Shown here one piece after another: positions 1 through 7,143 of a stretch of DNA of 64,000 nt. Source of the stretch: Flavobacterium chungbukense (GTDB lineage: Bacteria; Bacteroidota; Bacteroidia; Flavobacteriales; Flavobacteriaceae); assembly GCF_020805785.1 (NCBI RefSeq), contig NZ_JAJGZV010000008.1:1-64000 (forward strand). Reading direction: 5' to 3'. The translations under genes and the position numbers were made by a program. The notes under the pieces were generated by a model, which searched no databases, was not told the origin of the DNA, and was given only the letters and a program-made list of their open reading frames with translations. Position 1 is the stretch's first letter. Every line of letters begins with the position of its first letter.

Positions 1-7
1 GCGGGTG

Positions 8-37
8 CAAAAGTACCACCTTTATTTACATCTGCAA
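8..37 (-). promoter_or_regulatory. Outward-facing promoter at left edge
   Basis: On the minus strand a TTG (35-37) lies 19 nt from a perfect TAnnTTTG box, TACTTTTG (8-15), matching the Bacteroidota sigma consensus. The bases that follow, CACCCGC, match those after the tRNA-Lys promoter near 28.5 kb, so the gene just outside the window is probably a stable RNA gene. The target itself is not visible. Confidence 0.6.
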
Positions 38-250
38 GCGTTTTCTTTCTATAATTTCCATATTTTTTAAAACTTTTTCCTAACTCACTGATAACAGATT
101 ATTTACAGAACCACTTTTTTTATGCATGTGTAAGATTTTTCATCATTGAAGTGCTTTTTCCTTATTTTTCGGTACTTTCCTGATGCAGTTTTTGAGGAAT
201 TTTTATTCTTAATGGCTGTTTTCTGCACAGATTCATCTTCTGAAAACAGA

Positions 251-364
251 CGCCATAGCCCCGATGGAAGCGGAAATCCTTTTTAAGGCGGGGTTCGCCG
301 CAAAAAGATTACCTCGTCAGTTCGCTATTGCTCGTGTGCAGCGGATAGCGGGAAACAGCTCCTT
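251..364 (+). other. Structured GC-rich intergenic element, probably dispersed
   Basis: This GC-rich block stands out in an AT-rich 630-bp gene-free stretch. A stem ATCCTTTTT / AAAAAGAT encloses a small GGCG...CGCC hairpin, and the flanks hold AGCCCCG and a later GCGGGAAACAGCT that can partly pair. From memory, similar blocks recur between genes in flavobacterial genomes, so it may be a structured RNA or a repeat; the Rfam Flavo-1 motif is one candidate I cannot confirm. The rest of 1-580 shows no gene, only AT-rich sequence. Confidence 0.4.
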
Positions 365-580
365 ACAATTGCAATAATGAAATTTCAAATTCCACATGCA
401 TCACAAAAAGGGCCTCAACTTCGATTAGCCTCATAACCGAAATGCTCATACTTATATCGCTATAGAATGTTTTCACTATATATATGTACAAACCTGCCAG
501 GCTAAACAATGAAAATCACACCTATTATAATAATACGGAAACTACTCTTATATATAATAGAGTAAACTTCTACATATATA

Positions 581-611
581 TTGTATGTATTTTTGTAATC
601 ATGTATATTTG
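581..611 (+). promoter_or_regulatory. Promoter of the thrS operon
   Basis: TTG at 581-583, 20 nt, then TATATTTG at 604-611, a full match to the Bacteroidota promoter consensus. Transcription would start about 15-17 nt upstream of the thrS ATG, leaving a very short leader with no room for a T-box or attenuator. Confidence 0.65.
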
Positions 612-631
612 CATTCACAAAATTATAAACA

Positions 632-2578
632 ATGATCAAGATTACTTTACCCGATGGGTCAATTAGAGAGTTCGCTTCGGGCGTAACTCCAATGGAGGTC
701 GCTAAAAACATTAGCGAAGGTTTTGCAAGAAATGTTATTTCTGCATCTTTTAATGGTACAACTATTGAAACCGAAACTCCATTGACGACCGATGGTAATC
801 TTATATTATATACTTGGAATGATGCTGAAGGCAAGAAAGCTTTCTGGCATTCGACTTCGCACGTAATGGCACAAGCTCTTGAAGAATTGTACCCTGGAAT
901 TAAATTAACTCTTGGACCTGCAATTGCTAACGGTTTCTATTATGATGTTGATTTTGAAGATCAGAAAATTTCTGAGGCTGATTTTAAAAAGATTGAAGAG
1001 CGCATCCTTGAAATTTCAAGAGGAAAATACGATTTTAAAATGCGTCCCGTAACTAAAACAGAAGCTTTAGAAATGTATAAAGACAACGTTTACAAAACTG
1101 AATTGATTTCTAATCTTGAAGACGGAACAATTACTTTTTGTGATCATGCTACTTTTACTGATTTATGCCGTGGTGGACATATTCCGAATACTGGAATCAT
1201 CAAAGCAGTAAAAATCATGAGTGTAGCTGGTGCTTACTGGAGAGGCGATGAAAAAAACAAACAGTTGACTCGCGTTTACGGAACTTCTTTCCCTAAACAA
1301 AAAGATTTAACTGAATATCTTGAACTTCTTGAAGAAGCAAAACGTCGTGATCACCGTAAATTAGGAAAGGAACTAGAATTGTTTGCTTTCTCTCAAAAAG
1401 TAGGTCAAGGTTTACCTTTATGGTTACCAAAAGGCGCTGCGCTTAGAGAGCGTTTAGAACAATTTTTAAAGAGAGCTCAAAAGAAAGCTGGTTACGAACA
1501 AGTTGTGAGTCCACATATTGGGCAAAAAGAACTTTACGTAACTTCTGGACATTACGCTAAATACGGTGCTGATAGTTTTCAGCCAATTCATACTCCTGCG
1601 GAAGGTGAAGAGTTTTTATTAAAACCAATGAACTGCCCTCACCACTGTGAGATTTACAATGTTCGTCCTTGGTCGTATAAAGATTTACCAAAGCGTTATG
1701 CTGAATTTGGTACTGTATATAGATATGAACAATCTGGCGAATTACACGGTTTAACTCGTGTTAGAGGATTTACTCAGGATGACGCACATATTTTCTGTAC
1801 TCCAGAACAATTAGACGAAGAGTTTAAAAAAGTAATTGATCTTGTACTATATGTATTTTGTTCATTAGGTTTCGAAAACTTTACAGCTCAAATTTCTCTG
1901 AGAGATCAGGAAAATAGAGAAAAATATATTGGTACAGACGAAAACTGGGAAAAAGCAGAGAATGCTATCATCAACGCAGCTAAAGACAAAGGCCTTAATA
2001 CTGTTGTTGAATATGGTGAAGCCGCATTTTATGGTCCGAAACTTGATTTCATGGTAAAAGATGCATTAGGAAGACAGTGGCAGTTAGGAACAATTCAGGT
2101 AGATTACAATTTGCCTGAGCGTTTTGATTTGACTTACAAAGGTGCTGATAATGAATTACATCGACCTGTAATGATTCACAGAGCTCCTTTTGGATCTATG
2201 GAACGTTTTATAGCAATTTTACTTGAACATACAGCAGGAAATTTCCCACTTTGGCTAATGCCAGAACAGGCTATAATCTTGTCTTTGAGCGAGAAATACG
2301 AAAATTATGCTAAAAAAGTTTTAGATTTGCTAGAAAATCACGAAATTCGCGCCCTAATTGACAATCGAAACGAAACAATCGGCAAGAAAATTAGAGATGC
2401 AGAAATGCAGAAAATTCCATTTATGCTGATTGTAGGTGAGGAAGAAGAGAAAAATGGCACAATTTCTATTCGTCGTCACGGACAAGAAGGAAAAGGTAAT
2501 ATTACCGTTTCTATCGAAGAATTTGCTTCGATTGTAGACGAAGAAATAAAAAAGACATTAAAAGTATTTACAGTTTAA
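632..2578 (+). CDS. thrS: Threonine--tRNA ligase
   Basis: Charges tRNA-Thr with threonine in the cytoplasm. The 648-aa length is normal. Order: an N-terminal TGS domain (about 1-61), the editing domain with the HxxxH pair H73/H77 and C179/H183, the class II catalytic core (about 245-535) with zinc ligands C335, H386 and H516, and a C-terminal anticodon-binding domain. The editing site looks intact, so mischarged serine should be cleared. It is first in thrS-infC-rpmI-rplT; infC begins 16 nt after its stop. The ATG at 632 suits the TGS domain and the promoter just upstream. Confidence 0.97.
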   Translation: MIKITLPDGSIREFASGVTPMEVAKNISEGFARNVISASFNGTTIETETPLTTDGNLILYTWNDAEGKKAFWHSTSHVMAQALEELYPGIKLTLGPAIANGFYYDVDFEDQKISEADFKKIEERILEISRGKYDFKMRPVTKTEALEMYKDNVYKTELISNLEDGTITFCDHATFTDLCRGGHIPNTGIIKAVKIMSVAGAYWRGDEKNKQLTRVYGTSFPKQKDLTEYLELLEEAKRRDHRKLGKELELFAFSQKVGQGLPLWLPKGAALRERLEQFLKRAQKKAGYEQVVSPHIGQKELYVTSGHYAKYGADSFQPIHTPAEGEEFLLKPMNCPHHCEIYNVRPWSYKDLPKRYAEFGTVYRYEQSGELHGLTRVRGFTQDDAHIFCTPEQLDEEFKKVIDLVLYVFCSLGFENFTAQISLRDQENREKYIGTDENWEKAENAIINAAKDKGLNTVVEYGEAAFYGPKLDFMVKDALGRQWQLGTIQVDYNLPERFDLTYKGADNELHRPVMIHRAPFGSMERFIAILLEHTAGNFPLWLMPEQAIILSLSEKYENYAKKVLDLLENHEIRALIDNRNETIGKKIRDAEMQKIPFMLIVGEEEEKNGTISIRRHGQEGKGNITVSIEEFASIVDEEIKKTLKVFTV

Positions 2579-2594
2579 CTTAAATTAGAAAGTC

Positions 2595-3152
2595 ATAGCA
2601 ATAAGAAGCAACAGAGGTTTTCAACCTCGAGTAGAAAAAAAAGATGCACACAGAATAAATAACCTTATTCGTGGCGTACAAGAAGTAAGATTAGTAGGTG
2701 AAAACATCGAACCAGGTGTTTTTAAGCTTGCTGATGCTTTACGATTGGCAGATCAATTTGAATTGGATTTGGTTGAAATTTCACCAAATGCTGAGCCGCC
2801 AGTTTGTAAAATCATGGATTACAAGAAATTTGTTTACGAACAAAAGAAAAGAGACAAAGCTTTAAAGGCTAAATCTTCTCAGGTTGTTGTAAAAGAAATT
2901 CGATTTGGTCCTCAGACTGACGAGCACGATTACGAATTTAAAAGAAAGAACGCCGAAAAATTCTTAAAAGAAGGAGCTAAATTAAAAGCTTTCGTATTCT
3001 TTAAAGGTCGTTCTATTATTTATAAAGATCAAGGTCAAATTTTATTGTTGCGTCTTGCTCAAGATTTAGAAGAACACGGTAAAGTTGAAGCTATGCCTGT
3101 TTTAGAAGGGAAGAGAATGATTATGTTCATTGCTCCGAAGAAAAAAAAATAA
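2595..3152 (+). CDS. infC: Translation initiation factor IF-3 (AUA start)
   Basis: IF-3 binds the 30S subunit and rejects non-canonical start codons and wrong initiator tRNA. The reading frame is open from 2589 (TAG at 2586-2588). The IF-3 N-terminus (AIRSNRGFQPRVEKKDAHRI) needs a start at ATA 2595, or at the ATA two codons later; there is no ATG, GTG or TTG before it. A TTG at 2745 exists but would delete most of the N-terminal domain. From 2595 the protein is 185 aa, normal for IF-3, with N-domain about 1-80 and C-domain about 90-180. An unusual start codon is the known device by which IF-3 represses its own synthesis. Confidence 0.93.
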   Translation: MAIRSNRGFQPRVEKKDAHRINNLIRGVQEVRLVGENIEPGVFKLADALRLADQFELDLVEISPNAEPPVCKIMDYKKFVYEQKKRDKALKAKSSQVVVKEIRFGPQTDEHDYEFKRKNAEKFLKEGAKLKAFVFFKGRSIIYKDQGQILLLRLAQDLEEHGKVEAMPVLEGKRMIMFIAPKKKK

Positions 3153-3171
3153 TTATTTGCTATAAGCAGTA

Positions 3172-3236
3172 AGCTTTAAGCTTTATGCAAAACATTAAAA
3201 ATTTGCCTAAAGCTTAAAGCCTAAAGCCTAAAGCTT
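3172..3236 (+). repeat. Heptamer repeats forming a hairpin between infC and rpmI
   Basis: The intergenic spacer holds back-to-back YTAAAGC heptamers near 3206-3236. An upstream inverse stretch (GCTTTAAGCTTTA) can pair with TAAAGCTTAAAGC. The hairpin lies inside the ribosomal-protein operon, so it could act as an mRNA processing or attenuation element. It may equally be a simple repeat. Confidence 0.45.
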
Positions 3237-3279
3237 AGAAAAAATAAGTAAGTAAGAATAAATTAAAACACTAGGAAAA

Positions 3280-3477
3280 ATGCCTAAAATGAAAACAAAA
3301 TCTAGCGCTAAGAAACGTTTTAAAGTTACTGGCTCTGGAAAGATTAAAAGAAAGCATGCTTTTAAAAGTCACATCTTGACTAAAAAATCTAAAAAACGTA
3401 AATTAGCTTTGACACACTCAGCGCTAGTTCACCAAACAGATATGAAAAGCATCAAACAACAATTAAGAATTATCTAA
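3280..3477 (+). CDS. rpmI: 50S ribosomal protein L35
   Basis: Small basic protein of the large ribosomal subunit; 65 aa is the usual length. It begins MPKMKTKSSAKKRFKVTGSG, the characteristic L35 start, and is rich in lysine and arginine as expected for an rRNA-binding protein. It sits in the classical infC-rpmI-rplT order, 127 nt after infC and 176 nt before rplT. Both spacers contain inverted repeats. It probably shares the transcript from the thrS promoter. Confidence 0.97.
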   Translation: MPKMKTKSSAKKRFKVTGSGKIKRKHAFKSHILTKKSKKRKLALTHSALVHQTDMKSIKQQLRII

Positions 3478-3481
3478 TAAG

Positions 3482-3565
3482 CCTAAAGTTAGAAAGTCTT
3501 AAAGTCAAAAGTAATTTTTCTTTCGACATTTGACCTTCGACATTAGACTAAAGATTTTCTTTAGG
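3482..3565 (+). repeat. Long imperfect hairpin upstream of rplT
   Basis: CCTAAAG at 3482 pairs with CTTTAGG at 3559-3565, and the adjoining AAAGTC / GACT segments extend the stem. Between them are two tandem TTCGACATT units. In other bacteria L20 binds the operon mRNA to repress itself, so a structured spacer here is a candidate regulatory site. That function is inference only. Confidence 0.4.
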
Positions 3566-3653
3566 TTAAAAAATTATTTATATAACCTTGGAGTATGGCT
3601 TTAAGTTCCTTTGATTTAATTCAGGACGCCTGCTACAAAAACACATTAAAATT

Positions 3654-3998
3654 ATGCCAAGATCGGTAAATTCAGTTGCTAAAAGAGCAAGAAGAAAAAA
3701 AATAATGAAGCAAGCCAAAGGTTTCTTTGGAAGACGTAAAAACGTTTGGACAGTTGCTAAGAATGCAGTAGAGAAAGCAATGTGCTACGCTTACCGCGAT
3801 AGAAAACAAAACAAAAGAAATTTCCGTTCTTTATGGATTCAACGTATTAACGCTGGAGCTAGATTAGAGGGAATGTCTTATTCTCAATTCATGGGGAAAG
3901 TTAAAGCTAACGGAATCGAATTGAACCGTAAAGTTCTTGCAGATTTAGCTATGAACCACCCAGAAGCTTTCAAAGCTATTCTTAATAAAGTAAAATAA
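3654..3998 (+). CDS. rplT: 50S ribosomal protein L20
   Basis: Large-subunit assembly protein that binds 23S rRNA. The 114 aa match the family length, with a strongly basic N-terminal arm (MPRSVNSVAKRARRKK) followed by the globular domain containing YRDRKQNKRNFR and LWIQRINA. It is the last gene of the operon and is followed by a strong terminator at 4041-4070. L20 is a known autogenous repressor of its operon in several bacteria; the paired sequences upstream may be the local equivalent. Confidence 0.97.
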   Translation: MPRSVNSVAKRARRKKIMKQAKGFFGRRKNVWTVAKNAVEKAMCYAYRDRKQNKRNFRSLWIQRINAGARLEGMSYSQFMGKVKANGIELNRKVLADLAMNHPEAFKAILNKVK

Positions 3999-4040
3999 AC
4001 GTTTTATAAACTCAATTTAAGATTACTTACTTATATAGAA

Positions 4041-4070
4041 AAACCATCCGTTAACACGGATGGTTTTTTG
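4041..4070 (+). terminator. Rho-independent terminator after rplT
   Basis: AAACCATCCG and CGGATGGTTT form a stem of about 10 bp around a short loop, followed directly by a T-run. It closes the thrS-infC-rpmI-rplT operon. Confidence 0.9.
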
Positions 4071-4137
4071 TTTTTATTAAATATCAAAATAACCATAACA
4101 TCAAAAAGAACTACATTTACAAAAAGTAAACAAACCC

Positions 4138-4710
4138 ATGCAAGACGCCGTAATAAAACACATTCAAAAGTTTATTAATCTTGAACCTTCAGAAATTGCT
4201 TTATTGGAATCAAGTTTAACTACTTCACAAATTAAGAAGAAAGACCATGTTTTAGAAGAAGGTCAAATCTGCAATACAATGTATTTTATTGTAAAAGGCT
4301 GTATGCGCCAATATATTATTAATTCTAGAGGAACAGAGCAAACACTTCAATTTGGTGTAGAAAATTGGTGGATAACAGATTATTTAAGTTACCACAACCA
4401 TACAACTTCTCATTTCTATATTCAAGCAGTCGAAACAACTGAGGTAATTGCACTGGAAAAAACAGTCTTAGAATCCATCCTAATTAAAATTCCAAGTCTT
4501 GAAAAATACTTTAGAATTGTCGCTCAAAAGGCATTCGGCGCTGCTCAGATGAGAATTAAATTTTTGTTTACCATGTCAGCTGAAGAGCGATATAATCATT
4601 TCAAAAATCAGCAACCTGATTTTGTACAACGTGTTCCGCAATATATGCTTGCCTCCTATTTGGATTTTTCTGCAGAATTTATGAGCAAAATAAGAGCTGG
4701 AAAAGTCTAA
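4138..4710 (+). CDS. Crp/Fnr family transcriptional regulator
   Basis: Predicted cytoplasmic DNA-binding regulator of 190 aa. The N-terminal two thirds form a cyclic-nucleotide-binding-like beta roll (VLEEGQICNTMYFIVKGCMR), and the C-terminus carries a short helix-turn-helix (QYMLASYLDF...MSKIRAG). No FNR-type cysteine cluster is visible, so it is unlikely to hold an iron-sulfur cluster. The ligand is unknown. It sits 79 nt upstream of an AhpD-like gene in the same direction, a pairing that suggests the neighbour is a target or operon partner. Confidence 0.85.
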   Translation: MQDAVIKHIQKFINLEPSEIALLESSLTTSQIKKKDHVLEEGQICNTMYFIVKGCMRQYIINSRGTEQTLQFGVENWWITDYLSYHNHTTSHFYIQAVETTEVIALEKTVLESILIKIPSLEKYFRIVAQKAFGAAQMRIKFLFTMSAEERYNHFKNQQPDFVQRVPQYMLASYLDFSAEFMSKIRAGKV

Positions 4711-4789
4711 TTTGTATTTCTTGAAGTAGTTCAAGTTTTTAAAAGTATTGATTACTGACCTTTGTAATGAACTTTTAAAACATATAAAA

Positions 4790-5224
4790 ATGAAATCAAG
4801 AATTATTATCCCGAATGTTGCCCCAGAGGCTTATAATGCATTATTAAGTTTAGAAAAGTATATTTCCTCAACTTCATTAACTCCAGTTCATAAAGAATTA
4901 ATCAAAATCCGTGCTTCTCAAATTAATGGTTGTGCATTTTGTATCAATATGCATACTTCAGATGCGAGAAAACATGGTATTTCTGAACAAAGAATTTACC
5001 TAACAAGTGCGTGGCGTGAAGCAGATGTTTACACTGAAGATGAAAAAGCAATCTTAGCCCTAACAGAGCAAGTAACTTTAATTGGCAATCACGTTTCTGA
5101 TGAAGTTTACCAAAATGCAGCACAATTATTTGATGACAAATACCTCGCTGAAATTATTCTTGCCATCATTACGATTAACTCTTGGAACAGACTTGCAATT
5201 ACAACTGGATTGAGAGCTGTATAA
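4790..5224 (+). CDS. AhpD-like carboxymuconolactone decarboxylase family protein
   Basis: A 144-aa all-helical protein of the alkylhydroperoxidase AhpD-like family. The hallmark redox motif CAFCINMH (CxxC followed by H) is present near residue 46, so thiol-dependent peroxide or disulfide chemistry is likely; the substrate is not evident. The ATG at 4790 is preferred because an earlier in-frame TTG at 4748 would add a non-family extension. It follows a Crp/Fnr gene and is closed by a hairpin at 5261-5288. A role in oxidative stress defence is inferred from the family. Confidence 0.85.
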   Translation: MKSRIIIPNVAPEAYNALLSLEKYISSTSLTPVHKELIKIRASQINGCAFCINMHTSDARKHGISEQRIYLTSAWREADVYTEDEKAILALTEQVTLIGNHVSDEVYQNAAQLFDDKYLAEIILAIITINSWNRLAITTGLRAV

Positions 5225-5260
5225 TTTTATAAGGATAAATTTACAACTTAAAAATACTCT

Positions 5261-5288
5261 AAAGCCCTCGTTTACAAAGGGCTTTTTG
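5261..5288 (+). terminator. Terminator after the AhpD-like gene
   Basis: AAAGCCC (5261-5267) pairs with GGGCTTT (5279-5285) and is followed by T-rich sequence. It separates this gene from the sensor-kinase operon. Confidence 0.8.
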
Positions 5289-5359
5289 TATTTATCTCTA
5301 AATGAGAATCAAAAAAATCCTGTTTTAAAAATAATTAAAAATACCGTATTTATACTCTT

Positions 5360-5387
5360 TTGAGATTTCTAGAAATATTTATTTTTG
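5360..5387 (+). promoter_or_regulatory. Promoter of the tandem sensor operon, near-leaderless
   Basis: TTG at 5360-5362, 17 nt, then TATTTTTG at 5380-5387, matching the Bacteroidota consensus. The predicted transcription start is within a base or two of the ATG at 5392, so the first sensor gene may be translated from a leaderless mRNA. Confidence 0.6.
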
Positions 5388-5391
5388 GCGC

Positions 5392-7116
5392 ATGATACCA
5401 AAAAGAATACCTTTTTCCTTTTACCTACTAGTCGCATTTTTAATACTTTTCTCTTGTCAGAAGAAAAAAAATATTTCAGAAATAAAGACTAACAACAAAG
5501 CTGAAATTGACAGGTTAATAGCTATTGCAGATACTTTATTTGATAAAAATAAATTTGATAGTGCTTTTTATTATTACAACGAAGCTACAACCATAAGTTC
5601 ACCTTCAAGAAATGCTGAAGATTATATAAGTTCTCTAAACCGAATGGCAATTATCCAAGAAACGCATGGAGATTATACCGGAAGTGAGACTACCATTAGC
5701 AAAGCACTGCCCTACACCAACTTGGTCAAAAACCAACTTCATATCTGGAATGTATATACAACATTAGGACATAATTACTTAAATACATTTGATTATAAAA
5801 ATGCCCTTTTATACCATAAAAAAGCATTGAATTTGAATGTAAAACCATGGGAAAAATTAGTCTCAAAAAATAACATTGCAGTTACATTAATTCAGAGTAA
5901 AAAATATAATGAAGCTCTTGATCTTCTGTTGCCTTTAGAAAGTAAAGAAGAAGTTACTAAAAATCAAGAATTTTATGGTGCTTTATTAGACAACATTGGA
6001 ATGTGTTATCTACATATGAACAACTATGAAATTGCTTTAGATTACATGCAAAGAGGTTTAGAAGTTAGAAAAAAGCTCCAAACTCCTTTTGGTATAGGAA
6101 AAAGCTATATCCATCTTTCAGAATTATATGAATTTAAAAATCCATCTCTCGCAAAGAAATATATGATTTTGAGCTACAAGGAATTCAGCAAAATAAATCA
6201 TATTGAAGGACGATTATCAGCTTTAAAAATGATAATTAAAAATAGTTCTAGTACTGAACTTAAAACGAACTCCGATATTTATATCAAATTAATTGATAGC
6301 ACATCTGAAATTACTCAAAAAGCTAAAAATCTATTTGCCAGAATAAAGTATGACTCTAAAAAAGAAAAAGAAGAAAATCTTAGATTAAAAACTTATAAAG
6401 CAGAGAATGAATTAAAACTTGAAAGACAAAAAAACAGAAATATTATTTCATACATCATCATTGTTATTAGTCTATGCTTAATTTTAATTTTATATTATTA
6501 TCTGACTTCTAAAGCAAACCGCGAGAAAATTGAAGCTGCATACAATAGCGAAACTCGAATTTCTAAAAAATTACATGACGAATTAGCAAACGACATTTAC
6601 CATACAATGGCTTTCGTCGAAAATAAGAACTTATCAGTAGCAGAAAACAAAGAACAACTATTAAATAATTTAGATGCTATTTATTCTAGAACGCGAGATA
6701 TTTCGAAAGAAAGCTGCACCATTATAACTGATCAGAACTATATTTCATCTTTAAAAGAGATGATTTCTGGCTTCAGCACTTTAAATATTAATTTAATTCT
6801 AAATGGACTTGACAGCATTTCATGGGACAAAGTCAACAAACATAAAAAAATTACGATTTACAGAGTTTTACAGGAACTTCTTGTAAATATGCGAAAATAC
6901 AGTGAAGCTTCATTGGTAGGCATTAGCTTTAAACAAACCGAAAAAAACATTTTAATTAATTATACTGACAATGGAAAAGGTATTAATACCGAAAAAATTA
7001 TATTCAAAAATGGGCTTTATAATGTAGAACATCGAATTCATAAAATAAAAGGATCACTAGATATTACTTCAAGTCCAAATGAAGGATTTAAAGTATTTAT
7101 CAAACTTCCTATATAA
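5392..7116 (+). CDS. TPR-containing lipoprotein sensor histidine kinase, copy 1 (intact)
   Basis: Membrane-bound sensor of 574 aa. A lipoprotein signal (SFYLLVAFLILFSC) is followed by a periplasmic stretch of TPR repeats (about 35-270), a coiled coil rich in E, K and Q, one membrane segment (about 345-370) and a cytoplasmic kinase core. The core has the HisKA_3-type H box LHDELAND with H395, the N box QELLVNM and an intact G box D526-N-G-K-G. It therefore keeps both the phosphoacceptor and ATP-binding elements. It is the first of three tandem paralogs, with 27 nt before the next. The ligand is unknown; TPR domains usually mediate protein or peptide contacts. Confidence 0.85.
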   Translation: MIPKRIPFSFYLLVAFLILFSCQKKKNISEIKTNNKAEIDRLIAIADTLFDKNKFDSAFYYYNEATTISSPSRNAEDYISSLNRMAIIQETHGDYTGSETTISKALPYTNLVKNQLHIWNVYTTLGHNYLNTFDYKNALLYHKKALNLNVKPWEKLVSKNNIAVTLIQSKKYNEALDLLLPLESKEEVTKNQEFYGALLDNIGMCYLHMNNYEIALDYMQRGLEVRKKLQTPFGIGKSYIHLSELYEFKNPSLAKKYMILSYKEFSKINHIEGRLSALKMIIKNSSSTELKTNSDIYIKLIDSTSEITQKAKNLFARIKYDSKKEKEENLRLKTYKAENELKLERQKNRNIISYIIIVISLCLILILYYYLTSKANREKIEAAYNSETRISKKLHDELANDIYHTMAFVENKNLSVAENKEQLLNNLDAIYSRTRDISKESCTIITDQNYISSLKEMISGFSTLNINLILNGLDSISWDKVNKHKKITIYRVLQELLVNMRKYSEASLVGISFKQTEKNILINYTDNGKGINTEKIIFKNGLYNVEHRIHKIKGSLDITSSPNEGFKVFIKLPI

Positions 7117-7143
7117 TCACAGAATTACTTTTCAAAATCCCAA

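Noticed and set aside
484..666. A 60-codon ORF before thrS as a threonine leader peptide
   Set aside because: It overlaps the promoter and the thrS start, has few threonine codons and no attenuator hairpin follows.
2745..3152. IF-3 starting at TTG 2745
   Set aside because: This would remove about 50 conserved N-terminal residues, all of which are encoded in frame upstream.
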